Shown here piece after piece: positions 13,516-13,520 of a DNA stretch of 13,520 nucleotides (within the stretch, counting starts at the first letter, position 1; the number at the start of each line of letters is the position of its first letter). The position numbers and the translations under genes are program-made. This DNA comes from JBBSEZ01 sp038239195 (GTDB taxonomy: Bacteria > Planctomycetota > Planctomycetia > Gemmatales > Gemmataceae), in contig JBBSEZ010000272.1 of the NCBI GenBank assembly GCA_038239195.1, positions 1-13,520 on the forward strand, written 5' to 3'. The notes beneath the pieces were generated by a model. It worked only from the letters and a program-made list of their open reading frames with translations, searched no databases and was not told where the DNA came from.

Positions 13516-13520
13516 GTCCC

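Overview
The window looks like chromosome from a high-GC planctomycete, most likely a Gemmataceae-type lineage. The clearest taxonomic signal is the ECF sigma factor joined to a membrane anchor and a long WD40 repeat tract (8560-11363), an architecture best known from Gemmata-like planctomycetes. Strong third-position GC and long open frames on the antisense strand fit the same high-GC background. The assignment rests on architecture and codon style, not on a database search.

Left part (1-4002, minus strand): a compact operon reads leftwards as a vWA-domain lipoprotein, then a LolD/MacB-type ABC ATPase, then a MacB/FtsX-type permease that overlaps the ATPase by ATGA and runs off the left edge. 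A 626-bp divergent gap (4003-4628) follows. It holds an 11-bp perfect hairpin, a Shine-Dalgarno inside a small stem, and a doubtful small ORF.

Middle (4629-8405, plus strand): a second export system, with HlyD/MacA-type adaptor, MacB-type ATPase and MacB-type permease. Adaptor and ATPase are separated by a 99-bp inverted array of 7-bp units (TAGTNCT). No outer-membrane TolC-type gene is present. Thus two different MacB-like ABC systems sit back to back, one with a HlyD adaptor and the other with a vWA lipoprotein in the equivalent genetic position.

Right-middle (8419-11363, plus): a hairpin, a probable promoter, then the sigma/WD40 gene. Its reading frame is broken by an apparent 10-nt deletion at 10908/10909. 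Bridging it gives a 937-residue protein with 14 WD units, enough for two seven-bladed propellers. The original frame stops at 11037 in a TGATG overlap that could restart the C-terminal part.

Right part: a short signal-peptide-like stub (11446), argG (argininosuccinate synthase, 11541-12785, minus), a divergent 111-residue gene of unknown function, a perfect 23-bp inverted repeat with a 33-nt loop (13314-13392), and at the right edge a hairpin ending in GGAGGATGTCAAC on the minus strand. That ending resembles the right end of IS200/IS605-type tnpB elements.

No tRNA, rRNA or CRISPR array was recognised. The most unusual items are the vWA-lipoprotein/ABC operon, the frameshifted 14-unit WD40 sigma factor, the heptad inverted array, the long inverted repeat and the possible IS605-type end.
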